Shown in pieces: positions 8,244-16,773 of a stretch of DNA of 24,599 nt. The stretch lies in NCBI GenBank assembly GCA_964243985.1, contig CAXTHJ010000044.1:1-24599 (forward strand), read 5' to 3'. Under the pieces are notes generated by a model. It did no database searches and was not told where the DNA came from. It worked only from the letters and a program-made list of their open reading frames with translations. Made by a program: the position numbers and the translations under genes. Each line of letters begins with the position of its first letter. Position 1 is the first letter of the stretch. Origin of the DNA: CAIOYC01 sp964243985 (lineage in GTDB: Bacteria > Pseudomonadota > Alphaproteobacteria > Caulobacterales > Caulobacteraceae).

Positions 8244-9539
8244 CTAATCCTCTTCCTTGGGATGGCCGGCGGCCAATGTCGCCCCCAAACCGCACACCGC
8301 CGCGAAGGAGAGCCAAAGCCCCGGCGCGGCGTTGCTATGGGTCTGGTGGATCAGCCAGGTGGAGATCGCCGCCGTGAAGCCGCCGAAAAGGGCGGTGGCC
8401 AAGCTGTAGGCGAGAGAGAAGCCCGACGCGCGCACCTCCGCCGGGATCACCTCGGTCAGGAACACGATCATGGCCCCGTTGTAGCTGGCGTAGAGGAAGC
8501 TCAGCCATAGCTCGACGATCATCAGCCGCCCGAACGACGGCCCGGCCGCCAGCCACGCCATCACCGGCCAGGCCGTCACCAGCATCAGGCCGGTGCAGGC
8601 GAGGAGGATCGGTCGCCGTCCGATCCGGTCGGAGACGGCGCCCATCAGCGGCAGCCAGAGGAGGTTCGATAGGCCGACGCAGAAGGTGACCACCAGGGTC
8701 TCCATCGGCTTCAGCTTCAGGAGGCCGCCGAAGGTCGGGGTGTAGGCGGTGATCATGTAGAAGCTGACCGTGGTCATCACCACGAGGCCCATGCCGGTCA
8801 GCACCTTGCTCCAGTGGGTGAGCAGCGAGCGGAGGATGGTCTTCAGTTCCGGCGGCTTTCCTCGCGCGGCGAAGGCCTCGGTCTCTTTCATATGGCGGCG
8901 GAGCAGGAAGATCAGCGGGATGATGGTGCAGCCGAACAGGAGCGGAATGCGCCAGCCCCAATCGTCGATCTGCTCAGGCTTCAGGGTCAGGCTGAGTAGC
9001 ACGCCGATCACCGCCGCCGTCATCACCGCCACCTGCTGGCTGGCCGACTGCCAGGAGACGTAGAAACCCTTGTGCCCCTTGGTGGCGATCTCCGACAGGT
9101 AGACCGACACGCTTCCGAGCTCCGCTCCGGCCGAGAACCCCTGCACCAGCCGTCCGAACACCACGATCAACGGCGCGAGCAGGCCGATCATGCGGAACGA
9201 CGGCGCCAGCGACAGGGTCAAAACGCCGACGGACATCAGGGCAAGGGTGAGCAGCAGGCCCTTTCGCCGCCCCACCTTGTCGGTATAGGCGCCCAAGACC
9301 ACCGCCCCGATCGGCCGCATCAGGAAGCCGGCCCCGAACGTCATCAGCGACAGCATCAGAGAGGCGAACGGGTCCTTCGACGGAAAGAAGGCGCGGCCAA
9401 TGGCGCTGGCGTAATAGCCGAACACCATGAAGTCGTACATTTCCAGGAAGTTGCCGCTGGCCACGCGGACCACCGCCCAGACCTTCTTGCCCGTCGGGGC
9501 GTCGGCGAGGTGTTCGACAGAGGCGGCGTCAGCGGTCAT
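8244..9539 (-). CDS. MFS transporter, citrate/tricarballylate:H+ symporter type, 431 aa
   Basis: Inner-membrane major-facilitator protein of the metabolite:H+ symporter group, which takes up carboxylates or similar small solutes. The N-terminal half closely matches the pattern of citrate and tricarballylate symporters (CitA/TcuC): GNFLEMYDFMVFGYYA (29-44), FGAGFLMRPIGAVVLG (68-83), the loop 2-3 motif TDKVGRRKG (86-94) and GRLVQGFSAGAELG (129-142). The repeat of the loop motif, SDRIGRRP, appears in the C-terminal half. About 12 transmembrane helices fit the hydrophobicity. Start ATG 9539 lies 53 nt downstream of the edd stop, so it may be the last gene of a minus-strand run. The last gene position and convergent 3-nt gap to suhB leave no room for a normal terminator. 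Substrate specificity is inferred, not proven. Confidence 0.85.
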   Translation of the reverse strand: MTADAASVEHLADAPTGKKVWAVVRVASGNFLEMYDFMVFGYYASAIGRAFFPSKDPFASLMLSLMTFGAGFLMRPIGAVVLGAYTDKVGRRKGLLLTLALMSVGVLTLSLAPSFRMIGLLAPLIVVFGRLVQGFSAGAELGSVSVYLSEIATKGHKGFYVSWQSASQQVAVMTAAVIGVLLSLTLKPEQIDDWGWRIPLLFGCTIIPLIFLLRRHMKETEAFAARGKPPELKTILRSLLTHWSKVLTGMGLVVMTTVSFYMITAYTPTFGGLLKLKPMETLVVTFCVGLSNLLWLPLMGAVSDRIGRRPILLACTGLMLVTAWPVMAWLAAGPSFGRLMIVELWLSFLYASYNGAMIVFLTEVIPAEVRASGFSLAYSLATALFGGFTAAISTWLIHQTHSNAAPGLWLSFAAVCGLGATLAAGHPKEED

Positions 9540-9592
9540 GGGAGAAGGCTAGACGGGAGTTCGGGAGCCGTCGATGGGGAAACGCCGCCGCT

Positions 9593-11404
9593 TCAGCCGA
9601 ACATCACGCTGGCGCCGGTGTCGGGCGAGCTGACCATGCTGCGGAAGTGGCCGAACAGCTCGCGGCCGGCGCCGTACTGCTCGCGGGCGAGATCGGCCGT
9701 CGCTGGCGGGCGCTGCATCAGGCCGTCCACCTTGGCGGTCAGGGTGCGGGCGTGGCCGTCGATGCGCAGGATGTCGCCGTCGCGGATGTGGGCGATGGGG
9801 CCGCCGTCGAGGGCTTCGGGCGACATGTGGATCGCGGCGAGCACCTTGCCCGAGGCGCCGGACATGCGCCCGTCGGTCAGGAGCGCCACCTTCTGCCCTC
9901 GGTCCTGCAGATTGGCGAGGAGAGGGGTCAGCTTGTGCAGCTCCGGCATGCCGATGGCCTTGGGCCCCTGGAACCGCACTACGCAGACGAAGTCGCCGGT
10001 GAGCCGGCCCTCCGCGTAGGCGCGCTCCACCTCGTGCTGATCGGCGAACACCCGCGCCGGCGCTTCGATCACGTGATGCTCGAGCTTCACGGCGGAGAGC
10101 TTGGTCACGCCTCGGCCGAGGTTGCCGGTGAGGAGCTTCAGCCCGCCGGATGGAGAGAAGGGATCGTCGAAGGACCGCACGATCTCCCGGTCCAGCGGCG
10201 CGTCCGGCGCATCTCGCCAGGCCAGCACGCCGTCACTGAGCCAAGGCTCTTTCGCATAGATCTCGAGACCCTCGCCCCAGACGGTCTTCACGTCGGTCTG
10301 CAGGATGCCGCCCTTGATCAGCTCTTTCGCCACAAAGGCCGGCCCGCCCGCCGCCTGCCAGTGGTTCACGTCCGCCTGGCCATTGGGATAGACGCGGGCG
10401 AGGAGAGGCGTGATGTCCGACACCGCCTCGAAATCCTCCCATGTCAGAGTCAGTCCCACCGATCCCGCCATCGCCACCAGATGCAGGGTGTGGTTGGTCG
10501 AGCCGCCGGTAGCCATCAGCCCCGCCAGCGCGTTGACGAACGCCTTGACCGAGGCGATCTCGAAGAAGGGCGCATAATCGTTGCCGAGCGCCGTGGACCC
10601 CGCCGCGCGGACGGCGGCGGCGTCGGTCAAGGCCGCGCGGAGCGGCGTGCCGGGATTGACGAACGCCGAACCGGGAACGTGAAGCCCCATCATCTCCATG
10701 CACATCTGGTTGGTGTTGGCGGTGCCGTAGAAGGTGCAGGTGCCGGCGGTGTGGTAGGAGCCGGATTCGGCCTCGAGAAGCTCCTCTCGCGTGGCCTTGC
10801 CCTCAGCGTAGCGCTGGCGCACCACCGCCTTGTGACTGTTGGCGACGCCAGACGGCATCGGCCCGGCCGGACAGAAGATCACCGGCAGGTGGCCGAACGC
10901 CGACGCCCCCATAAAGAGGCCCGGCACGATCTTGTCGCAAACGCCGAGCAGGATCGCCGCATCGAACGCTTCGTGGCTGAGGGCGACGCCGGTCGAGAGC
11001 GCGATCACGTCGCGGGAGAAGAGCGACAGGTCCATGCCCGCCTGTCCCTGGGTGACGCCGTCGCACATGGCCGGCACGCCCCCCGCCACCTGCGCCGTCG
11101 CGCCGGCCTTCCTCGCCGCCGCCTTGATCGCCTGGGGATAGGTCTCGAACGGCTGGTGGGCGGAGAGCATGTCGTTATAGGCGGTGACGATGCCAATGTT
11201 GGGGATCACCGGCGCCTTCAGGGCCGGCTTGTCCCCCTCCGCCGCTGCGAACACGTGAGCGAGGTTGGAGCAGCCCATGGCCGCCCGCGCCGGACCGGTG
11301 AGGCGGGCGGCGCGCATCCGGCCTTCGTAATCGGCGCGGGCGTCCTTGGAGCGCACCGCGATCGCCTCGGTGACGGCGACGATGGCGGGATGGATGGCGG
11401 GCAT
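9593..11404 (-). CDS. edd: Phosphogluconate dehydratase (Entner-Doudoroff), 603 aa
   Basis: Converts 6-phosphogluconate to 2-keto-3-deoxy-6-phosphogluconate in the cytoplasm, the defining first step of the Entner-Doudoroff pathway. It belongs to the IlvD/Edd Fe-S dehydratases. Visible signatures: NIGIVTAYNDMLSAHQPFE (69-87), PAMCDGVTQG (111-120), GVCDKIVPG (154-162) and GTCTFYGTANTNQM (221-234); Cys114, Cys156 and Cys223 are the candidate cluster ligands. The C-terminal region holds LTDGRMSGASGK, the second family signature. Length (603) is exactly that expected. Start ATG 11404 has a good GGAGGT Shine-Dalgarno. In many relatives edd sits with zwf, pgl and glk; here those are absent and it follows an LLM monooxygenase by 66 nt, an unusual setting. 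The eda partner is not in the window. Confidence 0.95.
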   Translation of the reverse strand: MPAIHPAIVAVTEAIAVRSKDARADYEGRMRAARLTGPARAAMGCSNLAHVFAAAEGDKPALKAPVIPNIGIVTAYNDMLSAHQPFETYPQAIKAAARKAGATAQVAGGVPAMCDGVTQGQAGMDLSLFSRDVIALSTGVALSHEAFDAAILLGVCDKIVPGLFMGASAFGHLPVIFCPAGPMPSGVANSHKAVVRQRYAEGKATREELLEAESGSYHTAGTCTFYGTANTNQMCMEMMGLHVPGSAFVNPGTPLRAALTDAAAVRAAGSTALGNDYAPFFEIASVKAFVNALAGLMATGGSTNHTLHLVAMAGSVGLTLTWEDFEAVSDITPLLARVYPNGQADVNHWQAAGGPAFVAKELIKGGILQTDVKTVWGEGLEIYAKEPWLSDGVLAWRDAPDAPLDREIVRSFDDPFSPSGGLKLLTGNLGRGVTKLSAVKLEHHVIEAPARVFADQHEVERAYAEGRLTGDFVCVVRFQGPKAIGMPELHKLTPLLANLQDRGQKVALLTDGRMSGASGKVLAAIHMSPEALDGGPIAHIRDGDILRIDGHARTLTAKVDGLMQRPPATADLAREQYGAGRELFGHFRSMVSSPDTGASVMFG

Positions 11405-11470
11405 GATGGACCTCCGGCCGTGGGCGGGGTCGTCCTAGCATGCGTTGCGCTTCAGACCCCAGCGGATCGG

Positions 11471-12493
11471 CTAATTTGGCCGGATCAAGGCCTTGGAGAA
11501 CCGCTCCATCTCCTCCCTCTGCGGGCTCATCTGCAGGAGGAGAAGGTCCAGGCCCACCGCCTCGTACTCGGCGATGCGGGCGCGGATGTGGTCGGGCGTG
11601 CCGATCAGGCCGGGGCGGAGACCCCGGTTGGAGACGGAGTATTCCTGGATCTTCAGCTCGCGCTCCAGCTCCGTGCCGGAAATCCACTGGTCGAAGTTGG
11701 CGAAGCCGGGCGCGTTCGGATCGAGGGTGGTGATGCGCTGGACCTCGGCCTCGGCCTCTTCCTCGGTGTCGCGGACGATGGCGTAGGCGGCCATGCCGTA
11801 GGTCATGGGCGGCTTGCCAGCCTTCTCGCGGCGGCCGCGCATGTCGGCGATCTTCTCGGCGATGAATTCCGGCTCATCGCCATGCATGACATAGGCATCG
11901 CACTGATTGGCGATCAGGGTCTTGGCGGCGTCAGATTCGCCGCCGGCGTAGATCACCGGGCGCGGCTTCTTCATCGGCTTGGGTTCGCAGATGGCGTTTT
12001 CCAGCGTGTAGCGCTGGCCTGTGTGATTGTACGGCGTCTCGGTCCAAAGCCCGTCCACCACATCCAGCCACTCCGAGGTGCGGCCATAGCGGTCGTCGTG
12101 CTGATCGAATTGCAGGCCGTAGCTCTTGGCCTCCTCCGCCCACCAGGAGGAGACGACGTTTAGGGCGAGGCGGCCGCCGGCGATGTTGTCGATATTGGCC
12201 GCTTGCTTGGCGAACAGGGCCGGGTGGTGGAAGTTCGGCCGCACCGCCACCATCAGCTCCAGCCGCTCCGTCACCGCCGCCAACGCCGCGGCGGTGGACC
12301 AGGCGTCCAGCGCCGGCTGGTCGGTCCCCTTGATGTCGTTGAGGTTCAGCTCGGCGATCAGGGTCAGGTCGTAGCCGATCTGTTCGGCGCGGACGCAGAG
12401 ATCGCGCATGTAGGACCAGTCCGCCCGCATGCCCTCGTCCCGCACGTTGCGGAGCCAGCCGCCAAAGACGGGCGCCCAGAAACCGTATCTCAC
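11471..12493 (-). CDS. LLM-class flavin-dependent monooxygenase, 340 aa
   Basis: Luciferase-like TIM-barrel enzyme using reduced FMN and oxygen, nearest in pattern to the alkanesulfonate/dimethylsulfone monooxygenase branch (SsuD/SfnG-like). Diagnostic segments: an N-terminal strand RYGFWAPVFGG (2-12), RPNFHHPALFAKQAANID (85-102), GGRLALNVVSSWW (106-118), HDDRY (132-136) and YAGGES (182-187), which are the usual flavin-phosphate and barrel motifs. It starts at GTG 12493, whose GTGA overlaps the TGA stop of the upstream ATP-grasp gene, so translation is probably coupled. It needs a flavin reductase, and none is encoded nearby. The tight pairing with a ligase suggests action on a ligase product or precursor rather than sulfonate scavenging, but that is inference; no sulfonate transporter genes are visible. 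Confidence 0.87.
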   Translation of the reverse strand: MRYGFWAPVFGGWLRNVRDEGMRADWSYMRDLCVRAEQIGYDLTLIAELNLNDIKGTDQPALDAWSTAAALAAVTERLELMVAVRPNFHHPALFAKQAANIDNIAGGRLALNVVSSWWAEEAKSYGLQFDQHDDRYGRTSEWLDVVDGLWTETPYNHTGQRYTLENAICEPKPMKKPRPVIYAGGESDAAKTLIANQCDAYVMHGDEPEFIAEKIADMRGRREKAGKPPMTYGMAAYAIVRDTEEEAEAEVQRITTLDPNAPGFANFDQWISGTELERELKIQEYSVSNRGLRPGLIGTPDHIRARIAEYEAVGLDLLLLQMSPQREEMERFSKALIRPN

Positions 12494-13413
12494 GCCGCCT
12501 TCCTCCCCTGCGCCGCGATCTCGCCGACAAGGAAATCCACGAGGTTCTCGTGCGGGTCGTAGCCGAGGATCTTCACCGGGTTGGCGACGAAATTGGAGAG
12601 GGCGTTGATGTCGTAGAACTTGGGCCGCCCGTCCCGATCATCGATCATGTATTCGACGCCGCCGACGTCGAGGTGTGCGGCCTGCGCCACCGCCTCGACC
12701 GCGCGGACGATCTCCGGCGGGGGGGTGAAGGCCTCGATGGTGATGGTGGGCTTGTCCACCATGCAGACGTCCGCTGGGCAGAGGTCGAAGGTCGAGCCTG
12801 CGCCGTTCAAGGCGATGGCGTAGAGGAACTTGCCGCCGAGCGTCTCGCAGCGGATCACCCGCGCGTCCCGCGCCGGAACGTATTCCTGCACCAGGGCCAC
12901 GCCGTCGACGCCCACTGGGGTCGAGCCTTCGTCGGCGTAGGCGATCAGGTCGTCCATCGTCTCGTAGCGAATCATGCCGGTGCCGGAGCCGCCGATGTTC
13001 ACCTTCACCATCAGCGGAAAGCGCAGCCCCTGCGCCGCCCGCGCCACGTCGGCCCGGCGGTGCACGACGCGGGTAGTGGGCGTATCGAGGCCAAGGGTGC
13101 GGAAGAGGGTGAGCTGGCGCGCCTTGGAGGCGTCGATGGAGAGGACCTCGGCCCCATTGATCACCCGCGCTCCCGCCGCCGCCCAATGGGCCAGAAGCGC
13201 GCCGCTATAGAAGGTGGCGTGCTCCGCCTGGCGCAGGAAGGAGGACATGGCGAGGCGGTTCAGCACCACCTTGGCCGGGGCGGAGAGATCGGCCGGATCG
13301 AAGATGTGGTCCTGGATCGGGATCTTCACATAATCGACACCGCGCCGATCCAGGGTGCGGAACAGCGGCTCGAACCAGGCGGGGTGTTCGTAATAGACGG
13401 CGAGGTCGGTCAT
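12490..13413 (-). CDS. RimK-like ATP-grasp ligase, 307 aa
   Basis: Predicted ATP-grasp enzyme, joining a carboxylate (via acyl phosphate) to an amine or other nucleophile. Seen in the sequence: an N-terminal pre-ATP-grasp region, VINGAEVLSIDASKARQLTL (84-103) and TPTTRVV as in RimK/GshB-like enzymes, the ATP-binding lysine and glycine loop PLMVKVNIGGSGTG (133-146, Lys137), the adenine-side QEYV (176-179), Glu254 (GGVEYMID) and the metal-binding DINALSNF (268-275). Length suits a stand-alone ligase. The stop overlaps the GTG start of the LLM monooxygenase by 4 nt, and an amino-acid permease ends 62 nt upstream on the same strand. That context points to a small amino-acid- or peptide-derived product, though no substrate carrier peptide is seen. 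Substrate is unknown. Confidence 0.82.
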   Translation of the reverse strand: MTDLAVYYEHPAWFEPLFRTLDRRGVDYVKIPIQDHIFDPADLSAPAKVVLNRLAMSSFLRQAEHATFYSGALLAHWAAAGARVINGAEVLSIDASKARQLTLFRTLGLDTPTTRVVHRRADVARAAQGLRFPLMVKVNIGGSGTGMIRYETMDDLIAYADEGSTPVGVDGVALVQEYVPARDARVIRCETLGGKFLYAIALNGAGSTFDLCPADVCMVDKPTITIEAFTPPPEIVRAVEAVAQAAHLDVGGVEYMIDDRDGRPKFYDINALSNFVANPVKILGYDPHENLVDFLVGEIAAQGRKAA

Positions 13414-13432
13414 CAGAGTCAGCTTATCAGAC

Positions 13433-13448
13433 GGCGCCGGCCGGCGCC
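13433..13448. repeat. 16-bp perfect GC palindrome between permease and ATP-grasp genes
   Basis: GGCGCCGG joined to its exact complement CCGGCGCC, in the 62-nt gap between the permease stop (13476) and the ligase start (13413). With no loop or U-tract it is a poor intrinsic terminator; it could be a protein-binding dyad or chance in GC-rich DNA. Confidence 0.4.
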
Positions 13449-13475
13449 TCAGGCGTTCGGAGCGTGGCCGCAGTT

Positions 13476-15032
13476 TTAGATGCCGCTGCCGTCCAGGTCA
13501 TCGCTGTCCACCACGCCCCGTTTCACGTTCGAACGCCAGAAGCCGTAGCTGAAGTAGATCACCAGGCCGATGGCGGTCCAGACCACGAACAGGAGCTTGG
13601 ACTGCACCCCGAGGCTCAGGAACAGCACCAGGCATCCCAGGATCGACAGCGGCGCCACCAAAAAAAGCAGCGGCGTCCGGAAGGGCCTGAGGCGACCCTT
13701 GTCAGTGAAGCGCAGGATCATCACCGCCGCCGACACCGCCGCGAAGGCGAACAGGGTGCCGGAATTGGAATAGTCCGCCAGCTGCCCCACCGGGAAGAAG
13801 GCGGCGGCCAACGCCACCACGACGCCGGTCACCAGCGTGATCACCCAGGGCGTCCGGAAACGCTTGTGCACGGTGCTCAAAACCCTCGGCAACAGCCCGT
13901 CCCGCGCCATGACGAAGAAGACCCGCGTCTGGCCGTACATCATCAGGAGCACCACCGACGGCAGGGCGATGGTGGCCGCCAGCGCCACCAGCTCTCCGGC
14001 CAGGGGATGGCCGACCTGACGCAGCACATAGGCCAGGGCTTCCTTGGAGCAGACCATCGGCGCGTTCAGCCCGGTGCAGGCGGCGCTGCCGTAAAGCTCG
14101 GGCGAGCCGTCGGCGAAGAACTTGCCGTCCGCGCCCGCCAGCGGCTGCGCGCCGTAGGCGCCCACCGCCCCGCCGGCCACCAACAGGTAGAAGACGGTGC
14201 AGATCAGGAGCGAGCCGATCAGGCCGATCGGCACGTTGCGCTGCGGGTTGACCGTCTCTTCCGCCGAGGTCGAGACCGCGTCGAAGCCGACATAGGCGAA
14301 GAAGATCGACGCCGCCGCGCCCAAAACGCCGGTGCCTGACGAACTCAAGGGGTTGCCCCAGCCGCGCGGCGTGAAGGGGTGGAAGTTGCTCATATGGCCG
14401 GTGACCATCGGCAGGGTGAGGGCCAGAAACAAGGTCAGGGCCGCCACCTTGATGGCCACTAGCACCGTGTTCACCCGGGCGCTCTCCTTGGTGCCGATGA
14501 TCAGGAGGGTGGTGATGATGGCCGTGATCAGGATCGCCGGCACGTTGACGAACCCGCCGACCTCACCCCCTTCGAGGAAGCCGCCGAAGTTGATCTTGGG
14601 TCCGACCGTCAGCGCATGGGGTATGTGGACGCCGATGGCGTTCAGGAGGCCGGTGATGTGCCCGGACCAGGTGACGGCCACCGCGCTGGCGCCCAGCGCA
14701 TACTCCAGGATCAGCGCCCAGCCCACGAGCCAAGCCATCAGCTCGCCCATCACAGCGTAGGAATAGGTGTAGGCCGACCCCGCCACCGGCACCATCGACG
14801 CCAACTCGGCGTAGCAGAGCGCCGCCACTGCGCAGACCGCCCCGGCGGCGACGAAGGAGAGCATCATCCCCGGCCCGGCCTTTTGCGCCGCGACGGCCGT
14901 CAGGGCGAAGATGCCGGTGCCGATCACCCCGCCGATGCCCATCAAGATGAGTTGGATCGGGCCGAGCGACCGCTTCAGCGACTTTTTTTCAGCGGTAGCC
15001 AAAATCTGGTCGAGGGACTTGATGCGCCACAT
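13476..15032 (-). CDS. APC-family amino acid permease, 518 aa
   Basis: Inner-membrane amino-acid transporter of the amino acid-polyamine-organocation superfamily, of the YfnA/cationic-amino-acid type. The first-helix signature GIGGVIGTGIF (32-42) is the substrate-binding broken helix; CYAELASMVPVAGSAYTY (73-90) and FFAYVGFDAVSTSAEE are further family hallmarks. Hydrophobicity suits 12 or more helices, with a longer extracytoplasmic loop carrying several Cys (around SAACTGLNAPMVCSKEA). Start ATG 15032 gives MWRIKSLDQI, matching the family's short cytoplasmic N-terminus; the frame is open 91 codons further upstream but that extension has no transporter character. It is the first gene of the minus-strand run permease - ATP-grasp - LLM - edd - MFS. 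Substrate is not determinable; basic or neutral amino acids are likeliest. Confidence 0.9.
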   Translation of the reverse strand: MWRIKSLDQILATAEKKSLKRSLGPIQLILMGIGGVIGTGIFALTAVAAQKAGPGMMLSFVAAGAVCAVAALCYAELASMVPVAGSAYTYSYAVMGELMAWLVGWALILEYALGASAVAVTWSGHITGLLNAIGVHIPHALTVGPKINFGGFLEGGEVGGFVNVPAILITAIITTLLIIGTKESARVNTVLVAIKVAALTLFLALTLPMVTGHMSNFHPFTPRGWGNPLSSSGTGVLGAAASIFFAYVGFDAVSTSAEETVNPQRNVPIGLIGSLLICTVFYLLVAGGAVGAYGAQPLAGADGKFFADGSPELYGSAACTGLNAPMVCSKEALAYVLRQVGHPLAGELVALAATIALPSVVLLMMYGQTRVFFVMARDGLLPRVLSTVHKRFRTPWVITLVTGVVVALAAAFFPVGQLADYSNSGTLFAFAAVSAAVMILRFTDKGRLRPFRTPLLFLVAPLSILGCLVLFLSLGVQSKLLFVVWTAIGLVIYFSYGFWRSNVKRGVVDSDDLDGSGI

Positions 15033-15213
15033 AAAGGAAGTCCCCGCCGGTGGGCTTTGTTTACAAGCCGTCACCAGCACCTGACCCGTCGGCGAAGGGA
15101 CGGTCAAGGGGCTGGCTGCGTAAGAAGCCGTGCCGAGATAGCGTTTGAGCGTGCCGCCAACCTCCAGGAGGTGGAGTTGAAGATAAAAAGATCCGCCGCC
15201 CTGGTGGCGCCCG

Positions 15214-15399
15214 GTGCGAAGAAGTCTGGGAGCAGCCCTGATCTCGGACGGCAAAGCTGCTCGGGCTGTGACCGAACTCCGCAAGAGCCTAACGGGCTGG
15301 CCCAATGACCCCGTTGCGCTGATGTTGCTCGCGAAGGCCGAGGCAGCTTTGGGAAAAAATAAGTGTCCGACCGCTGATCACGACAGCGCAAATGGATAG
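15214..15399 (+). pseudogene. Probable 3' fragment of a TPR-repeat gene
   Basis: The only coding-like stretch in the 597-bp gap 15033-15629. Read from 15214 it gives 61 residues whose first 40 look like tetratricopeptide repeats (LGAALISDGKAARAVTEL, then P-x-D-P-x-A and LAKAEAALG spacing) and then run out to a stop at 15399. The frame upstream of 15214 is not TPR-like and no start with a Shine-Dalgarno is seen, so this is likely the tail of a lost gene. It lies 100 bp from the left att repeat, just outside the island. The rest of the gap shows no other gene. Confidence 0.4.
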
Positions 15400-15498
15400 G
15401 AATTTCCTTGGTAGACGTAAGTTCCTGAGCCCGTGAACGCGAGCGGATGTTGGCCCACAGCTTGTCGACGGCTATGCAACCGCACAAAAAACGCATGC

Positions 15499-15513
15499 TG
15501 GCGTCTCGTAGAG
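15499..15513. repeat. attL-like direct repeat of tRNA-Arg 3' end
   Basis: TGGCGTCTCGTAGAG, identical to 23671-23685. If one mismatch is allowed the match extends three further bases (AAC here, GAC in the tRNA). It corresponds to part of the T stem, the acceptor 3' strand, the discriminator and CCA of the tRNA, with no tRNA body around it. Confidence 0.75.
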
Positions 15514-15629
15514 AACAGAATGTGTCGAGTAAAATCAACGGCTAGCGTTGGCAAACCGTTTTACAAATCCGTTTGTTTTTCCACAGCTTTTTAATCCAGT
15601 GGCTAACCTAGTATCCGACTAAGACCTCA

Positions 15630-16772
15630 TCATCCTCGGACAATTTCCATTAAGGGCAAGAAAGCGTAAAGCGCGGGACGCCTGCCTGATGCGGGCTCAA
15701 CGACTGAAAGCAGTTCGGCATCGCTAAGCGCTTTTGTTATCCGATGCGCTGTTTGTAGCGGAATGCCGGACGTCTTGGTGAAGGCGCTGTTCCGGAAAAA
15801 TGGCCGCTCGAAGATGTAATCGAGCGTCACCGTGGACCACTCAGAACGAAGTGTTTTTCGGAAGACTTCCTTCATCTCATCATAAAGCTTGGAAACATTC
15901 TCTGCAATTTCGATATTAACATTTGCCTGCGCCTCTATTGCCTGTAGGAAGAAAAACACCCATTCTGTCCACTCGCCACTTTCAGAGGCGCGCCTTAGTC
16001 GTTCAATATATTCTTCCCGGTTCTGCTCTAAGAACCCACTGATATAGAAATTGGGGCCAGATATTTTTTTCTTATCCCAGAGATTTAATGTAATCAGCAT
16101 TCTTCCGACGCGGCCATTTCCATCTTTGAATGGATGAAGAGCCTCAAATTCTAGATGTGAAATCGCCGTTTGAATCAGATAATCGTCGTGTTCGTCATTG
16201 ATGTATCGTTCAAGCTCGGCGATTCCATTTTCTAACTGTGCGGGCTCGATTGGCACGAACAGTACGCGCCGATTTCGCTGATCCACGACGTAGTTCTGCT
16301 CTATCTTAAATTCACCCGGGCTTTTGTCCGAGCCCCGGCCGAAGAACAGTAAATGGCTGTGCATTTGGCGGATAAGGCGTGAACTGATTGGAAGGCCCTC
16401 TGACATGGATTGCTGGGCCAGACGCATCGCGCGCGTGTAGGAGTAGACTTCCATTGCCTCCTGCCGGTTCGTGTCCAGATGGGAGTTTTCGTCGCCCTCT
16501 TCTGCCTCTGCTTGAATTTTCAGTACTTCTTCGAGAGTCGCAACGGTTCCTTCGATGCGCGATGAGATAACGGCCTCAGTGCTTCTGAGGGGCGCGAGTA
16601 GAAGCTCCTTATTATGAAGGCCGCGAAGCATGGCGTCGTATTTGGCCAAAGCTTCTGTGGCGGCAGCCAGGGGTCTGATAAGCCGTTTGTAGTCCAGCTC
16701 CTTTGGCGGAAAGGCACCGTAGTGGTACGTAGTCGCTCCTTCGTCAGTGTAGCCCTTCGGTTGGATTGCCAC
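15630..16772 (-). CDS. Fic family protein with N-terminal inhibitory helix and C-terminal winged helix, 380 aa
   Basis: Fic domain enzymes transfer AMP (or other nucleotide-derived groups) onto target-protein hydroxyls. The active-site loop is complete: HPFKDGNGRVGR (213-224), with catalytic His213. The N-terminal part has SSRIEGT (70-76), fitting the [S/T]xxxE[G/N] inhibitory motif that places Glu74 in the ATP site, so this is a self-inhibited (class II) Fic. The C-terminal region (about 312-375) reads as a winged helix (PLQTAHRITKALSDAELL), common in this subfamily and usually taken as DNA-binding. Start GTG 16772 gives MAIQPKGYT; a GGTGAG lies upstream. A 17-bp inverted repeat sits directly upstream of the start, a likely autoregulatory operator. 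AT content is far above the flanks. It may act as a toxin-like or stress regulator; the target is unknown. Confidence 0.92.
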   Translation of the reverse strand: MAIQPKGYTDEGATTYHYGAFPPKELDYKRLIRPLAAATEALAKYDAMLRGLHNKELLLAPLRSTEAVISSRIEGTVATLEEVLKIQAEAEEGDENSHLDTNRQEAMEVYSYTRAMRLAQQSMSEGLPISSRLIRQMHSHLLFFGRGSDKSPGEFKIEQNYVVDQRNRRVLFVPIEPAQLENGIAELERYINDEHDDYLIQTAISHLEFEALHPFKDGNGRVGRMLITLNLWDKKKISGPNFYISGFLEQNREEYIERLRRASESGEWTEWVFFFLQAIEAQANVNIEIAENVSKLYDEMKEVFRKTLRSEWSTVTLDYIFERPFFRNSAFTKTSGIPLQTAHRITKALSDAELLSVVEPASGRRPALYAFLPLMEIVRG

Positions 16773-16773
16773 G

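Noticed and set aside
9647..12163. An 838-codon open frame on the plus strand opposite edd and the LLM gene
   Set aside because: Composition is rich in Gly/Arg/His with no recognisable domain, and it mirrors two well-supported genes; long antisense frames are expected in DNA this GC-rich.
12955..12980. Partial match to the att core (CGTCTCGTAG) within the ATP-grasp gene
   Set aside because: Only ten bases match and it is inside a conserved coding sequence; chance similarity.
15033..15305. 91-codon N-terminal extension of the amino-acid permease
   Set aside because: Not hydrophobic or conserved-looking, and the family normally starts shortly before the GIGGVIGTG helix.
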